A stretch of 64,000 bases of DNA from Rhododendron vialii (GCF_030253575.1 NC_080564.1:4074501-4138500); one strand, 5' to 3'; shown: positions 1-11,750, counted from the first letter of the stretch. The notes: generated by a model not told the origin, from the sequence alone. Numbers and translations: made by a program.

Positions 1-475
1 GCCTAGGCGCTTGGAGGTACCCTGCCGCCACGCCAATACCCCTTGGCGTTTGATTTGGCGGTGTTTGGCGGCCGTCTAAGCGGCCTTGGCGGCCTCGGCA
101 ATTTGGCGCCCAGGGAGGCTTGGCGGTGTTTGGCGGCCGCCTAGGCGGCGTTGGCGGTCTTGGCGGCATCATCGACGTCTTTGGAGGCCTTTGGCAGCCT
201 AAAATGTATAGTATTAAACTAATGTAGATCAAGTTTTGGAAGGGTATGGAGGAGAAGAGTTAAAGAAAGGAGATGAACTTTTTGCTACTACTTAATTTCA
301 TTTGGGTTTGTACATTAAATTTTGCATTATGGTTATGTAGAACTTTGAACTTGTATTATGGATACATAGAATATAGTTTGATTGGATAATGGTTTGTTAA
401 AATTAAAAAAAAAAAAAAATGCCGAATTGCTTGGCGGCGTCTAGGCGGCCGCCTAGGCGGCTTGGCGCTTGGAGT
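1..475. repeat. GC-rich dispersed repeat built on GGCGGCCTAGGCGG-like motifs
   Basis: Both ends of this stretch are dense in self-complementary motifs (gccgcctaggcggc, ttggcggcc), with an AT-rich middle (about 190-420) ending in a poly-A run. The decamer gcgcttggag occurs at both ends (about 7-16 and 465-474). It lies in what should be an intron of the SUVH4-like gene. I read it as a dispersed, probably non-autonomous element cut by the left window edge. Its family is not identified. Confidence 0.5.
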
Positions 476-681
476 TGGGTCTCCGCCCTATTAGCACCAA
501 GCGCCATTTAGAACATTGCAAAGAAATGCATCATTTGCTGGCATTAAGCTGAGGGTCGTGAATTCACATAGACTCCTGGATATGGCTTTAGATATAGGCA
601 AAGCAACAGAGAGAATAATTGCTTAATCTTCTGTTTATTAGTCACTACTTACCTGATGGTTGTGTTTCCATGTATTTACAG

Positions 682-3600
682 ATTAGTAGAGCCCAAGGAC
701 ATTGTGTTTGAATGCGGCCCAAATTGTGGTTGTCCTCCCGAATGTGTCAACCGGACGTCACAGAGAGGGATCAGATTCCGTCTGGAGGTTAAACATAAAC
801 AACTCTACGTACATAGTTTTGCTACTTGCGAACTTGCATTTAGTTTGATTTCTATATTTTAAATTCATCAGGTTTTCAAAACTCCAAATAAAGGTTGGGG
901 TGTGAGATCTTGGGATCCTATTCCTTCCGGATCGCCCGTTTGTGAGTACATTGGAGTTTTAAGGAAGACCGATGAGCTAGATTCTGCTGTCGAGAACTAT
1001 TATGTTTTCGATATTGACTGTCTTCAAACTATGAAGGGGCTTGATGGAAGACAGGTATGTTTATGGCAAGTCGAAAGGACTTGAGAATAATTTGCTTTTA
1101 TTTTCCCTTTCTTTTGCTGAAGTTCTCTCTGTAGTGAAACAAGTTTCCTAACTATTAATTTTTATCATTATTGAGATGCAGAAACATTAAACTTTCACGT
1201 TGATATATTGTAGCAGAAATTTTGCAGTTCATCACTTCCACGTTTATGAAGGGGCTTGTGTGTTTTGTTTGAATACTGCAATAGGGTAACGATCATAGAT
1301 TCACAGCTTAATACCCAAAAAAAAGATGAAATAAAATCAAGACTGACAGCTTTAAAACACTATTACCACCGAAAGCAGAATCCTTAACATCTAAAACACC
1401 AACATCCTAGTACTATTCCTGTGTTTTTTCACTTATTTTCATGGAGACGAAAACTTCTCTCTCTGTTTTACGTTGTAGAATTGCTCAGTTGTATAGTTCA
1501 CAGCTTAATACCCAAAAAAAAGATGAAATAAAATCAAGACTGACAGCTTTAAAACACTATTACCACCGAAAGCAGAATCCTTAACATCTAAAACACCAAC
1601 ATCCTAGTACTATTCCTGTGTTTTTTCACTTATTTTCATGGAGACGAAAACTTCTCTCTCCGTTTCACGTTGTAGAATTGCTAAGTTGTATAGTGTGGTA
1701 GGAAAGTGGTGCCCCCTTGTCACCTTCCATGTTTTATGCAACCCAGGGGAAAGGGAGATAGTGTGATGGGCAGAAACCGTGTCTGCAGTGATTCTAGATT
1801 GCAAAAGATGAAGAGCTTACCTGAAGCTGATACCGATACGCTGTGCCCCTTTACCATCATTCCGAATTTTGAAAGTCGAAAGATCGTTGTCCATGTTAAA
1901 AAACCAAGTTACGAGATCATACGTTTTCCAAATTATTCTTGCTAGATGAGCTTGAATCTGGACAGAGGGACTTTAAGCATTATGGAACTTAATGCACTAT
2001 CATTTTTGGGAAACACGGCAAATAAAGGTGGAAAGAAAAGGTTTTGGTTTGAGGGACACGACATATCCTTGTTTTTCTTGCTAGGAATTACAGAGTTGGA
2101 AATTGTTTGTGTACATGTTAGTTGGCAGTGACTTAACTAACTCAGGTCAACTATGAGATTACCAGAATGAGTTCACTTTGCTTTTCGTTTACTCCCTCTG
2201 TCCCAAATTGCTGGTCCCTTTTACACAAATGACCAATTGATTTTTAAGTGATTACTGTTTTGCCCTTTCTCTTTCTCTACCATTTCTTAAAACTCGTTGT
2301 ATTGTAAAGTAGGGGGCAATATAGAAAGGTCAAGTATAAAGCAATTATACTGTTGTATTGTAATTAATAAGTTGGATTCCCCAAAAGGGACGAGCAATTT
2401 GGGACGGAGGGAGTACAATCCAAGACCAAAGTGGTGGTGTTATGGAGAACTCTTTTCACTCCCAAAAAAATAGGTTTCATGTGGGTATTTTTTTTAACCG
2501 CAGGTCTAAAATCGAAGGGTTGGTTATAGTTGACGGAAGAAAGCTTAAAATGTGAATTTTCAATGACGACAAAATTGTTTGCAACTTTCATAAGGTCCTT
2601 GCATTGCCTTCACTCCTACAATGCCCACTTATACGTACTCTGTGGGTTTATTCTTGCTGCTACTAATTTTTTTTTCTCATTTAACTGTAAAAGATACTGA
2701 CATAGAGTCCTTATGTGCTTGTCACTGTGCCATACATATCATAGTTCCTTTTTCTTTTGGTCCATTTCATTTGGGTTAACTGTTATATTTTTAACAGAGG
2801 CGGCTGCGAGATGTATCTATACCTGCACACATGGATGAAACTGGTGATGATAAATCTGAGAGCATACCAGAATTTTGCATTGATGCATTTTCCTCGGGGA
2901 ATGTAACCAGATATATCAACCACAGTTGCCAACCCAATCTTTTTGTTCAGTGTGTTTTGAGCGAGCACCACAATATAAAGCTGGCTAGGATAGTTCTATT
3001 TGCAGCAGATAACATACCTCCATTGCAGGTTCTCTCTCTCTCTCTCTCCACCCCAAAATTTCTCAAGTGCTTGTTCCTGATATTAAATCGTCCATTTCTG
3101 ATAGACAAGAAGTTATACTACCTTTAGAATGTTTACTGATTCTGGCTAACGTCTATTCTTTGTGTACCTATACAAAACCAACAAAAGTGTAATGTTGAAA
3201 CCTTAGGAATTAATTAAGTCAGTCATGCTTTCCTTGGCATATCTCTTACAGGAGTTAATCTAGCCTACCCCGAGTAGTTGCAGGCTTAGCCTGTTGAGGT
3301 TAGATTGTCTACATGAGATTGAATGGCTTGTATACTCTATGTGCAAATATTTCTCATCTGCATGAAGGTATTAGCAAATTCATTGTTTTCCAAATGAGTT
3401 TTTAGTTTCTTTAGTATAGTCACCCTCAATTGGTTTTTGATCGGAAGCCGTTGCTCAAAATGCTAATATCCTGTGGATTCGAATATTACACTTGATTTGT
3501 CCATTTTAGCAAACTTCTAGTAGTTTGTTACTCAACCAACTCTCTTGTTCACATTCCCCATGCCCAAAGTTCTTGTTGTCCCCTTTTGCTGCAAGGGCTC

Positions 3601-3830
3601 AAGGATAGTCGTTTACAGCACAATTATACCTCAAAGAATGTTTCAATTTTAGACTGCTTGGATTGTATTGACTGGACTATGTGATGTGTAAAATTTTTTT
3701 TTTCGTTAAATTGCAGGAGCTTTCATATGATTATGCTTATGACGTTGACAGTGTGGTCGGTCCCGATGGCAAGACACGACGAATAGCGTGTTATTGTGGT
3801 GCTCCGGATTGCCGCAAACGCTTGTTATAG
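682..3830 (+). CDS. SUVH4: SUVH4/KRYPTONITE-like histone H3K9 methyltransferase, 3' exons only
   Basis: Four exons are visible: 682-787, 872-1054, 2798-3028 and 3717-3830, with phase-0 junctions and a tag stop. The first holds the end of the pre-SET zinc-binding region (ECGPNCGCPPECVNR). The next two carry the SET domain, including GWGVRSWDPIPSG, CEYIGVL and the cofactor/active-site motif YINHSCQPN. The last has ELSYDYAYD and the post-SET cysteine motif CYCGAPDC, ending in RKRLL. The wording around VCEYIGVL and DCLQTMKGL matches SUVH4 (KYP) better than other SUVH proteins as I recall them. The family deposits H3K9me2 in heterochromatin and works with CMT3 in CHG DNA methylation. The N-terminal SRA/YDG domain and upstream exons lie left of the window. 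The 1.7-kb intron 1055-2797 holds a tandem duplication and a Stowaway MITE. Confidence 0.9.
1300..1693. repeat. Near-perfect 197-bp tandem duplication in a SUVH4 intron
   Basis: The segment starting ttcacagcttaataccc at 1300 is repeated from 1497 with period 197. Only about three mismatches are visible (for example ctcagttg versus ctaagttg), so the duplication is young. It is wholly intronic and does not touch a splice site. Confidence 0.93.
2190..2415. mobile_element. Stowaway (Tc1/mariner) MITE in a SUVH4 intron
   Basis: Terminal inverted repeats ctccctctgtcccaaattg and the complement of caatttgggacggagggag are flanked by TA on both sides, the TA target duplication of Tc1/mariner elements. 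The interior is AT-rich without coding potential. Length is about 224 bp, typical of Stowaway MITEs. Confidence 0.92.
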
Positions 3831-5159
3831 GTTGTGGGTTGGGAAGAGTCGGTTTTTGAAACCCTTTTCTGGCTGCCGCTGCGAAACGCAGAAAATTATT
3901 TGGGGTAGAATTTAGCAAATATCTAGTGACTGTAATTTTCTGTTAGCTAAGACCTTTATCAATTTGGTTCAAGACTTGAAACCAGGCCTATTGATGGTGT
4001 TAAATGGTGGCCCTTATGTGGCAAAAAATGTAATTACAACATTGGGTGAATGTTTGGATGTAGGATTATCGAGGAAAATGAGGGGAAATTAGTTACTTCA
4101 GCAGTAGTCAGGTTTCTTCTCATTATTCTATGCAACAAACGGCAAGTTATCTTTTCAATTATCAATAGTGGATTGCAGATTATAAGTTTTAGGATTACAA
4201 TCGAAATGTGTAGAAGGATTGATATCATACTAAATTTTGTTGGAAGGCATTTTGTGAGTGAAAATATACTAGTTAAAATCCCAAGAACTCTTCCGGGGAT
4301 GATTTTTGAATTCTGTATTTTCCTGTTCCTTTTTCGTAATGTATTCTGACAAAATGAATTTTAAAATTGGCTCTTAAATACCAAATGCAAATATGCAAGC
4401 TGATTACTTGGGCTGCCTCCGTTTAATACTTTTTCCATCTGATTTTTGAATTCTGTATTTTCCTGTTCCTGTTCCTTTTTGAGTATACTTTTTCCATTTC
4501 CATTTAATACTCCCTCCGTTTTTAAATAGTATTGAGTTCTATTAGATGTGGAAAAAAATTAAATTTTTTAATGAAAAATATGCATATTTTGTAACGTCTA
4601 ATTTTACGCGATGAACACTTATTTAATAACGGAAGGAGTAGTTCTTTTATCGAGTTTGTGTAATTTTTTAATTGATTATATCTTGTAACTTTTGATAGTT
4701 TATATAATTTAAAAAATATTATTTTATAAAACTAATTGAAATATATCAAACAAGATGCGTATTAAATATATAATTCATTATCAATTTACAAATGTAACTA
4801 ATTTTTATTCGGTTAGAATAAAACGGACTATTAAATGGAGATGGCGGTAGCATTATTTCTAATTCCGAAATATTATGATACATGAAAAAAGAAACATAAA
4901 AATGTCCATGAAAGAGAATCAACGGTTAGAATTTACACTGATTATGTGTTAGTAAATGGTAAACATAATAAGACCAGTAAAAGGAGCTAAAGATGCCCAC
5001 GTACGGGTCTCATGACAGTGAGTATATTGGCACAACATTTATGAGAGGGAGCAAGAGAGGACTTATAGGAAAACATGTTTTCTTCAATGAAGCATCCGAA
5101 AATTCAACAAACACCAAAGAGCGCTGCACAGGATTTGCGAGATGAATACCCTGATTCAA
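3831..5159. other. Intergenic between convergent SUVH4-like and TSSC4-like genes
   Basis: Holds the presumed 3' UTRs of both genes, a short Stowaway-like MITE (4508-4640) and an exact 30-bp repeat (gatttttgaattctgtattt onward) at 4301-4330 and 4441-4470. I see no gene. Confidence 0.6.
4508..4640. mobile_element. Short Stowaway-like MITE
   Basis: Starts tactccctccgtttttaaata and ends tatttaataacggaaggagta, giving imperfect inverted ends with TA on both sides. About 130 bp and AT-rich. The terminal consensus resembles, but is not the same as, the element at 2190-2415. Confidence 0.75.
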
Positions 5160-8058
5160 TCAAGTAACAGGCTCATCCAACTCTATGTCAGCCTTTGTTC
5201 GGTATTGTCGACCTTGTCTCTGCAAGCTGCTATTTTTAGTTGCCACCTTTTCTGGTTCATCTTCCTCCATTTCGCAAACTTCACTTTCCGGTACTTCCAC
5301 AGCTGTAATGACAATGGCAGGGCCACCTTTCTTGGGCATAATCTCTTTGCCAACATCTCCCTGGTTTTGCTCCAACTCGTTGCCATTTTTCAATGAAGCG
5401 TCACCAAGCTTCTTTTTTGGAGTGAAGGCTATGGATTTTGGCAGATTACTAGAAGTGTAATCCTGCTGTGGTTCCGTGCTGTTGGAACTCTTCTGCTGAT
5501 TGAGGAAGTCCATGTAAGCTTTCTGGTTGGATTCTTCATCACTATCACTTGATGAGTCGAAAGTGTAATGTGTGTATTTCGAAGGGTTTCTAATATAATC
5601 CGGAACGACAGAAAACTCTTGGGGTGGAAAAGATGCTTCTGATTTTTCAGCTTGTGTTGAACAATTACCCATCACAACATCTTTAGTTCCTTCATAATCT
5701 TCCTCACAATCATCATTACATCCGGGGCCGAACCGGACCCGTTTCTGTGTTTTCAGGTCTACCTGATTTTCCTTCCTCTTCAGAATTGATTTTGGGTTGA
5801 CGCCCTCTTCTATAATTTGAGTATTTGGAACAAGTAGCCCAGTATCAGAAACTTGCAAAGAGCCAAACTTTCCGGCTGCTTCTGCATCTTCTTGCAGTCT
5901 GAGTTTTGCTGCCATGTGATTTGCACGAGGGTCTCTTGAGGCATCCTTAAATGTATTAGGAAGCTCATTGTAGAAATTTATATCAGTCCAGTAGCCAGTG
6001 ATATCCCTCATGTACAAGCGATCATCAGCCTTTTCCATGCCTACAGCCACTTTGTCATATTTATCTTCCTCTTCCTGCATAAGAAACAATTTTAACAATT
6101 TAATAATCAAACTGATAGTCACAACAAGGGTACAAATTAAATGAACCTAGTGTTGCACACTGGAAGGAGAGCATTCAAACTCTTAGCCTTGGGCAGCAGA
6201 AGGGACAACTTAGGAATATGACCAAAGAAAAACCAAATGGATCTCCTTCAAGTCCAAGATATTGCAATGAATCTCCAAAAACACACATCTGAAAGACTTT
6301 ATGACTGTTGGATTCCTGATTAGACATTAAAAATCCACTTTATGGATGCAAACTTTGTCATTGAGATCCATAATAAAAGATCAATGTATCATTAAACAAG
6401 GATAGTCATGCATGTATAAATACAGGCTCATGAAATTACTGTGTACGGCTGAATCATGTTCTGATTATATACAACAGATTTCACGATCATTGTCCTTCGC
6501 TTTGTCAAATAACGTTGACCAATATAGGGCCCCTCACAGACCGCAGACCAAGTTAGACCAGGCATACAAATAGTGAACACCTCCTTTTTATAAGTACATC
6601 AATTGAAATTGTTTATTGTCTTGATGGTAAGTGTTATCTCCACTACATTCCTACCTCATGAGCGAACAACATAAGATCCAATGAGGATACCCTTAAACTT
6701 TTACAAGCTCAGAAGCAACAGCTTCTCAGTCATCCAGACAAGAATATAGACAAGTATAAATAAGGACCTAAAAATGGCATTCACCAAACTCTGAAAATCA
6801 TATGACTCGACGCATGTTGTTGTTTGTCAGCGAGTGATTTCACATATGCATGATGACAGGTAGACTGTCTCATCTTATTCGTCATAGCAGTGGGTCAAAC
6901 TTTGATCTACAATCGTAAGTGTTGGAAATGGAAGGGTCAAGTGACAAACTGCCAAGTTGATGCTCCTCCCCTAAGTCCACACTTTCAACAGTTGTCTCAG
7001 TGAAAAATACAAATGGCCACTGTCACTCCATCACCTACCTCTGAAGCAAAGCTCTTCACATTTGAACATGAGGGAATTTCGAGACATCAACAGGCCAACT
7101 CTGTTTTTTTGAAAACTACTGATATTGACAGGGTTCAACTTGAGTTTGAATCATGGCTTATCACTAACATCCTTACCCTGTTTTTCCTGTTTGAGCAAGA
7201 TTCAGTAGGAAATACAGGAGTTCTTCGTCTTCTGATCTTAAAAACAACCGGTACTCAAGTTGTCTATGACTCTTAATCCATGGATGCAATTGTTCTTTAA
7301 GTTAGACAAACCCATTGAATCCGAGTTTGCAGCTATTACTAACTTCCACCCTCCTTCCGAGTTTGCAGCTATTACTAACTTACCCCTAGGAGGGGGTCGT
7401 ATATCAGATTCATTCTACAAGACCTCACTGAAGCTTCATGAAACTAACTTGCAACTCATTGTTTTAGAGGCAGATTATGTAACAGGAGATAACAATTATA
7501 CCATGAGTGTTAGCTGTATTCAACATACAATAAGCACACTTCTTCTAACCCCAAGGGGTTTGGCCAAGTGATTATGAGAAAGCAGTAAGTGATCCTCCAT
7601 GACCTCACAGGTTCCGTGCTCACAGAGGCCAAACACTCCTAACTTTGGGGCCATTGGAGATTTGCCTAGTCGTTAACTTTAGGGCCCCGAAATTAGTCGA
7701 GGTGCGAGCACGTTGGCCCGGACATCCAATTATAAAAAATGATAAAATATGCACACTTCTCTATATGTGTATGTTGATGCAAAAAAGAAAAAGAAAAAGA
7801 AAGCCATTTCTCACCAATAATACTAGCGACACAAAACTACACCACGACAACACCAACCACAGCCGCCTACGTATGATTGGTAATTAGAGGACAACCACTT
7901 TAAAACTACCATCAGTCATGCAGTGCGACGGAGGAGGGTGTGGTTGGTGTCGTGGTAGAGTGTTGTGTCTTCTAGCATTAGTAATTTATCACAAGCCAAA
8001 TTACGCTATGAACAAGCCAAATTACGCTACCTAACTGAAGAACACAACAAAATTTGAG

Positions 8059-8096
<38 letters not shown>

Positions 8097-8542
8097 GAAA
8101 GTACCTCGAAGTCTAGAGTGCAGTCTAGGCCAATAGATGATCGAATATCCCACTCTTCGTCGTTATAATCATCTGGTTTGACCAATTCACGCTTCTTCCC
8201 TTCCTCCTCCTCCTCATCGTCATCAACGCCATCATCATCGAGGTCTTCAAGGTCCGCCTCGATCTCTTGCTTAAAACCAACGCGTCCGGCTCGCGGAGGG
8301 ATCTTACTCCGGTTCGCGAAGAATCCGTCGAGGTTCGGAGGGTAGGGTTTCGGCTCGGCGTCGTTGAAGCTGTCGTCCCTCTCTCGGTTCCACTCTTTCC
8401 TTTCTAGTTCTTCGTCTGTGAGGCTCCACAGAGAACTCAGCGACGGCGACGCCGCCGTATTCGATGATGAAGAAGAGGAGGAAGAAGCAGAAGCTAGCGA
8501 GCCGAAGGTCTTGTCCACGCGAACTCTGAAGCTTTCTTCCAT
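5160..8542 (-). CDS. TSSC4-like protein (U5 snRNP assembly factor), two exons
   Basis: Exon 1 is 8542-8105 (146 codons) and exon 2 is 6074-5160, phase 0, giving about 450 residues. Exon 1 has RVRVDKTFGSLA near the N-terminus, an acidic tract (DLDDDGVDDDEEEEE) and EEWDIRSSIGLDCTLDFE. Exon 2 continues EEEDKYDKVAVG and contains VVPDYIRNPSKYTHYTF followed by NQKAYMDFL. This matches the conserved TSSC4 motif (VPDYV..P..W..Y) that I know from the human protein. TSSC4 binds PRP8 and helps build U5 and the U4/U6.U5 tri-snRNP; this plant homologue is expected to act in the nucleus. KSILKRKENQ and KKRVRFGP-type basic stretches fit nuclear location. Most of the chain looks disordered. The intron opens with a long CT/GA microsatellite just inside the donor. 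Confidence 0.87.
6075..8104 (-). other. Single 2-kb intron of the TSSC4-like gene
   Basis: Donor gtacttt next to 8105 and acceptor tatgcag next to 6074. The intron holds a (GA)n tract at about 8063-8093, a SINE (7547-7746) and two copies of a 26-bp segment (tccgagtttgcagctattac onward) with period 36 at 7320-7381. Short open frames at 7013-7887 run antisense and look like chance. Confidence 0.8.
7547..7746 (+). mobile_element. tRNA-derived SINE
   Basis: Head aaccccaaggggtttggccaa contains an A-box-like TGGCCAAGTGA. A B-box-like ggttccgtgctca follows about 50 bp on. The 3' part aattagtcgaggtgcgagca, then ttggcccggaca, ends in a tataaaaaat tail. The same 3' module recurs degraded near 34751-34815, 46986-47050 and 54897-54945, as expected of a dispersed SINE. 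Length is about 200 bp. Confidence 0.7.
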
Positions 8543-9489
8543 GGTGGAGTAATTGGATGATTTCTTCTGAAACGGAGTTGTAAAGATTAGGGCTCCTTCA
8601 CTTCAAAATCTCTTGTAGTGGAGTAGTTCTTTGGTTTTTGTTTGGCTTAATTAATTGCATTTTTCCCCATGAACTATTATTCTTTTGAAAATGATCCCCT
8701 CAACTAAAAACTGGCGGCTTTGGAACCTATGGAAAAAGAAAGGAAAGAAAAATTAAAATTTCTCTCTCTCCTTGTTTGGTTTACTTTAAAAAAAAAAAAA
8801 GTGAGAGAAAAATAAGAAAACAGAAAAAGTGAGAGAAAAATAAGGAAACAGACATCTTGAGTACAATACATTTTCCTCAATTCCCCCCCCCCCCCACAAA
8901 AAAAAAAAAAAAAAAAACATTTTCCTCTATATTCCCCTCACACTTTTCTTTCTTTAACTATTTTTCTTTCATTTCGACAAATTCCAAACAGACCCTAAAT
9001 TTTAAATAAGCTCATACAGGTCTAAAAACTGCAAATAAAATTTTAAATAAGCTCATACATATACAAAACACATTTTTAATAAGGCTATATTTTAAAAGTT
9101 TATATATGTACAAGTTATAAAATTTTTATTATGTACAAGTAAAATGTCCATACCTATTTAGGTTATACGTAAAATTCTCATGAGATATATATTTATATAC
9201 GCTAAGTTTTCAAACCTAATCAAATCGAATACTGTCAAGTTTAGATTTAGAATATTTCTTAAACGAGTTTAAAATTGAGGCTCAGATTCGATTTGTTTAA
9301 TATCCAAATCAAACTCGAACTCGAATGAGCCTTCGTTAAATCGTGTCCCAAACAGTTTATGAACGACTTGGTGCATTTGTAGTGTTACTTGCTACTAGTA
9401 CCTACTAGTCATAGCACCATCGCAAACCCTATAAAACACCGAAACAGATCCCACTAGGGTTTCGGAGGCAGAAAATTAGGGTTTGCCAA
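8543..9489. other. Divergent intergenic region, TSSC4-like / CGR1-like
   Basis: Contains the promoters of both genes, a C13-(CA)-A19 homopolymer run near 8884-8917, two similar AT-rich copies of taaataagctcataca (about 9004 and 9043), and an AT-rich GAGCTCGA-type dispersed repeat remnant around 9230-9340. No gene seen. Confidence 0.6.
9424..9484 (+). promoter_or_regulatory. Telo-box plus TATA box of the CGR1-like gene
   Basis: AAACCCTA at 9424-9431 is an exact plant telo-box and overlaps TATAAAA at 9430-9436. Two reverse telo-boxes (tagggttt 9455, ttagggttt 9477) follow before the ATG at 9490. Telo-boxes are characteristic of plant ribosomal-protein and ribosome-biogenesis promoters, which agrees with the gene's predicted role. 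Confidence 0.75.
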
Positions 9490-10092
9490 ATGGCGTGCAC
9501 AATCGATTTCAGATGCCTAGACGAAGGCTTCGGTGGCAAAACCTACAAGAGAAAGCGAGCCGAGCAAGCCGAACAACTCCTCCTCTCCATCCAACCACCC
9601 GCCGCCGCCGCCGATGCCGCCGCCTCCATGGACGTCGACAGCAACGCGCCTCCGTCAAAGAGACAAGCCGTGCCATCGTCCGACAACCCAAACAAACCCG
9701 CGTACGGAAACCCCACCTACGACGGCGTGATCGCCGGGAGAGTCTCCGGGCGACGGTGGAAGCAGCCGAGGACGCGCAGGTCGTCGGCGATGCACGTTAA
9801 GGGAGCGACGACGTCGTTCGAGCAGAGGGCGAAGCAGAAGGAGGTGAAGAAGGCGTACAAGGAGAGGATGGTTGAGCTGAAGGAGGAGATAAGGCTGAAT
9901 AAGGTGGAGAAGAGGAAGAAGAGAGAGGAGAGAGAGAAGAGGAAGAAGGAGAATGTCTTGAGGACTGGGACTAAGCTGCAGGTGATTACAAATCCCAAGA
10001 CGCTTAAGAAGATTGCCAAGTCTAAGCAGAGGAAGCAACTCAAGGTTGTACCTGATGATTTGCTTAACAAAAATAAGAACAAGAAAAATTAA
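9490..10092 (+). CDS. CGR1/CCDC86-family rRNA-processing protein
   Basis: Single-exon gene of 200 residues. The N-terminal third is variable and low complexity (an Ala/Pro run, then MDVDSNAPPSKRQ). From about residue 85 comes the conserved Cgr1 core: SGRRWKQPRTRRSSAMHVKG, then a long highly charged helix of K/E/R (coiled coil, about 105-155) and TGTKLQVITNPKTLKKIAKS near the end, closing on a Lys/Asn tail. Yeast Cgr1 and human CCDC86 are nucleolar and needed for 60S subunit maturation; the basic helix fits rRNA binding. The chosen ATG is the first in frame after the TATA and telo-boxes. The GC-rich 5' half gives several long antisense and out-of-frame open frames, which I treat as shadows. 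Confidence 0.92.
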   Translation: MACTIDFRCLDEGFGGKTYKRKRAEQAEQLLLSIQPPAAAADAAASMDVDSNAPPSKRQAVPSSDNPNKPAYGNPTYDGVIAGRVSGRRWKQPRTRRSSAMHVKGATTSFEQRAKQKEVKKAYKERMVELKEEIRLNKVEKRKKREEREKRKKENVLRTGTKLQVITNPKTLKKIAKSKQRKQLKVVPDDLLNKNKNKKN

Positions 10093-11042
10093 GGGTTTTG
10101 TTGCTTTTTGTGGGTTTAATTGTATTTGCCAAGTTTTGTTGTGGGTTTTGATTAGCGGGATCAAAATCAAAGACTGAGCGGAATCTGTTGTTTCTTTTAG
10201 CATGGAAATGGGTATTTGTTTTTGTTGGAGAAATTTTGACTTTGTGATGTTTGTTTGCATTGAGATCTTGTTTATGTAGCTGAAATGCAATTGAAATGGT
10301 TGTGGTTACCATCTTTCAAAAACCTCTCTAACAACTAGTGAGTGCAATAATTGAGAGTGTGAGTATAGAGCGACAATTGAGAGGGAGAGGGAAGTCCACT
10401 TTGAAGGGGTTATGTGACTAAGATTGAAGTTCAGCCAAAAGCATGGATTGCAAAGGTTATTGCAATATGGTTAGCTTTCTCTCCTTTTTTTTCCTGTTCT
10501 TTTTGTGGGCTGAATTGCTTGCTTTATGAACTGTGATTCAAACTTGCCTATCCTGCTTGCTTTATTTTTGTCGCATAAAGGTTTGATATTCTTAAAATGT
10601 TATGAGAAAATCATCACTGCAATAGTTCTATAACCTCGGCCAGATATTCAGGAGTCCGTCAACATTGTTAAGTGCTTAATATATCATGAATTCTTCTGCA
10701 TTAAATGGAACTGGCTTGGATGTATCCTCATTTTGGGTTGGATATTCTTGTTCTTGATGTCATCTTTGCTGTAAAAGCAAGGACTATGGAATCTATTTCA
10801 CTATGGATGTTCTCTTGTCAGCAGCTACTTCCAGTCTATGGTCAGTGGCTTGTTTAAATTTCATTGTCACAACTTCAGTTCAAGTTATGGTTTCTCTGTA
10901 ATGCTTGTCTAATTCCATGATATATGTATTCAACAACTTTTATACATGATCAAACGAGTGTGGTGACAATGCAAGTCTATATACAAGGCCAAACACTCAG
11001 AGATACAAGGTTAAATGTCATGTTCCTGGACATGGCTTTGAT
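10093..11042. other. Intergenic between convergent CGR1-like and LIR1 genes
   Basis: T-rich 3' UTR-like sequence follows the CGR1-like stop. I see no gene, clear transposon or RNA gene here. Confidence 0.5.
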
Positions 11043-11683
11043 CTAGTAGACACCCCTTTGATATGGGCGCTCGCAGAACTCTCCTCCAAGAACGTCGCAA
11101 GCCTCTCCAGGAAGCACACTGGTTACAAAAGAAACAGACACTTCAGTAGTCAAATCAGTGAATAAAGTTAAATATATTTGCAGTTCAATTCATTAGTCTT
11201 ATGGTAACTTTTGAACGCTTACGTCTTTGGGCTAGTATACTCAAGATACTCTCTCTCAATCGACTCGGATGCGCTCTTTGCGATATTACTTCTGGCCTCT
11301 GGTTTGAACTCCACTTCAGGATACATTTCTGCATCACAAGCTTCTCCGCCGATTGTCTCACAGGCTTCAGCTGGGAACACACTAGGAAAATACCAACACA
11401 CGATCACTGAATAATTATTTATTTGCTTAACTGAACTTCAAACAAACCATTACTGTTTATCTATTGGTTTTATGAATCAGGTAATAATGGAAAAGATTGC
11501 TTACGAGACCGCAGAGCTGTAGTCAACAACAGAGGGTTCATTAGCAGCTGTTGCTTTGATCAAAGAAACTCGAGAAGGCGGCGAAGCAGTTAACTTGGGG
11601 AGGGCACTCATGCCTGGTTTAGGGAATTTTTTGGAAGGTGTGAAATGGAGAAGGTTTGGGGCAAAACACAAAGCTGCCTGCAT
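11043..11683 (-). CDS. LIR1: Light-regulated protein 1, chloroplastic (LIR1/CCL), three exons
   Basis: Exons 11683-11505, 11381-11223 and 11118-11043 join in phase to 137 residues. The N-terminus (MQAALCFAPNLLHF, then KKFPKPGMSALPKLTASPP) is a plastid transit peptide rich in Ser/Thr/Lys. The mature part has the two diagnostic repeats VFPAEACETIGGEAC (exon 2) and VFPGEACDVLGGEFC (exon 3) and ends in YQRGVY. LIR1 tethers ferredoxin-NADP+ reductase (LFNR) to thylakoid TROL/Tic62 complexes in the light and is degraded in the dark. Its mRNA is light- and clock-controlled, which fits the evening elements upstream. Each exon after the first carries about one repeat or its linker. Confidence 0.92.
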
Positions 11684-11750
11684 TTTGAAAATTTGGTGGG
11701 TTTTTTGTGGTCTTCAATGATTTGGTGTTGAATGATAAAAACCCTTGTTC

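Noticed and set aside
7013-7887. Series of plus-strand open frames suggesting a small gene
   Set aside because: They lie in the TSSC4-like intron on the opposite strand, include a 36-bp repeat and a SINE, and have no conserved protein features.
9509-10290. Long antisense open frames over the CGR1-like gene (up to 211 codons)
   Set aside because: They are shadows of GC-rich coding sequence with Leu/Arg-rich composition; the sense frame has the clear Cgr1 core.
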